The position numbers were made by a program, and so were the translations under genes. 41,932 nucleotides of DNA from Halorubrum sp. Boch-26 (GTDB lineage Archaea > Halobacteriota > Halobacteria > Halobacteriales > Haloferacaceae): the NCBI RefSeq assembly GCF_029889805.1, contig NZ_JARANT010000014.1, forward strand, positions 1 to 41,932. The letters run 5' to 3'. Of the stretch, positions 41,927 to 41,932 are shown piece by piece (within the stretch, counting starts at the first letter, position 1; each line of letters begins with the position of its first letter). The notes under the pieces were generated by a model. The model searched no databases and was not told where the DNA came from. It saw nothing but the letters and a program-made list of their open reading frames with translations.

Positions 41927-41932
41927 CTGACG

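Overview
The window is haloarchaeal chromosomal DNA, most like Halorubrum or a close relative. Evidence: very high G+C, acidic Asp/Glu-rich proteins with few lysines, twin-arginine lipoprotein signals, TATA-like boxes 25-30 bases before start codons (leaderless transcripts), tightly overlapping operons, and archaeal families such as a geranylgeranyl reductase, a uS10 paralogue, a PRC-barrel division-type protein and an AK6 adenylate kinase. I see no tRNA, rRNA, CRISPR array, transposase or integrase, so this looks like ordinary chromosome with a few metabolic islands.

Layout. (1) 1-5237: a BMP-family nucleoside-type ABC importer (binding protein cut by the window edge, double ATPase, two permeases). 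(2) 5512-10642: a geranylgeranyl reductase, an M20 amidohydrolase, a stand-alone uS10-like protein, a Nudix hydrolase, a DUF5787-type protein that carries a PD-(D/E)XK-like signature plus a cysteine cluster, and a small membrane protein. (3) 10703-13774: a 1023-residue FAD/Fe-S dehydrogenase of the YdiJ type. Upstream of it, in a divergent intergenic region, lies a five-copy 23-bp tandem repeat. (4) 14156-21275: a Tat-exported glycerophosphodiesterase, then a six-gene overlapping operon ugpB-ugpA-ugpE-ugpC, HAD phosphatase, TIM-barrel enzyme. Together they form a plausible route for scavenging phosphate and glycerol from glycerophosphodiesters. (5) 21365-24230: LutC and a LutB-LutA-type fusion for lactate-type oxidation. 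(6) 24340-27608: a PRC-barrel protein and small haloarchaeal proteins, including a degenerate metallo-beta-lactamase-like protein and a thioredoxin-like protein. (7) 27672-33570: a multi-PAS histidine kinase whose receiver domain has lost its phosphoacceptor, OsmC, a UPF0173 hydrolase, a zinc-ribbon membrane protein and a fumarylacetoacetase-family enzyme. (8) 33603-37686: hflX behind an unusual 235-base leader, then hisC-AK6 overlapping, and a CDP-alcohol phosphotransferase. (9) 37856-41926: a receiver-GAF-PAS protein with no kinase domain, then a minus-strand operon of a small membrane protein, a HEAT-repeat protein and an Mrp/NBP35 ATPase fused to a DUF2249-like domain.

Most interesting points: the hflX leader (TATA box, an 8-codon leaderless reading frame whose stop lies inside the 5' arm of a 12-bp stem), the DUF5787 nuclease-like protein, the ugp operon with its own phosphatase and TIM-barrel enzyme, the pseudo-receiver kinase, and the Mrp-DUF2249 fusion. 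All functional statements come from reading motifs by eye; no database search was possible.
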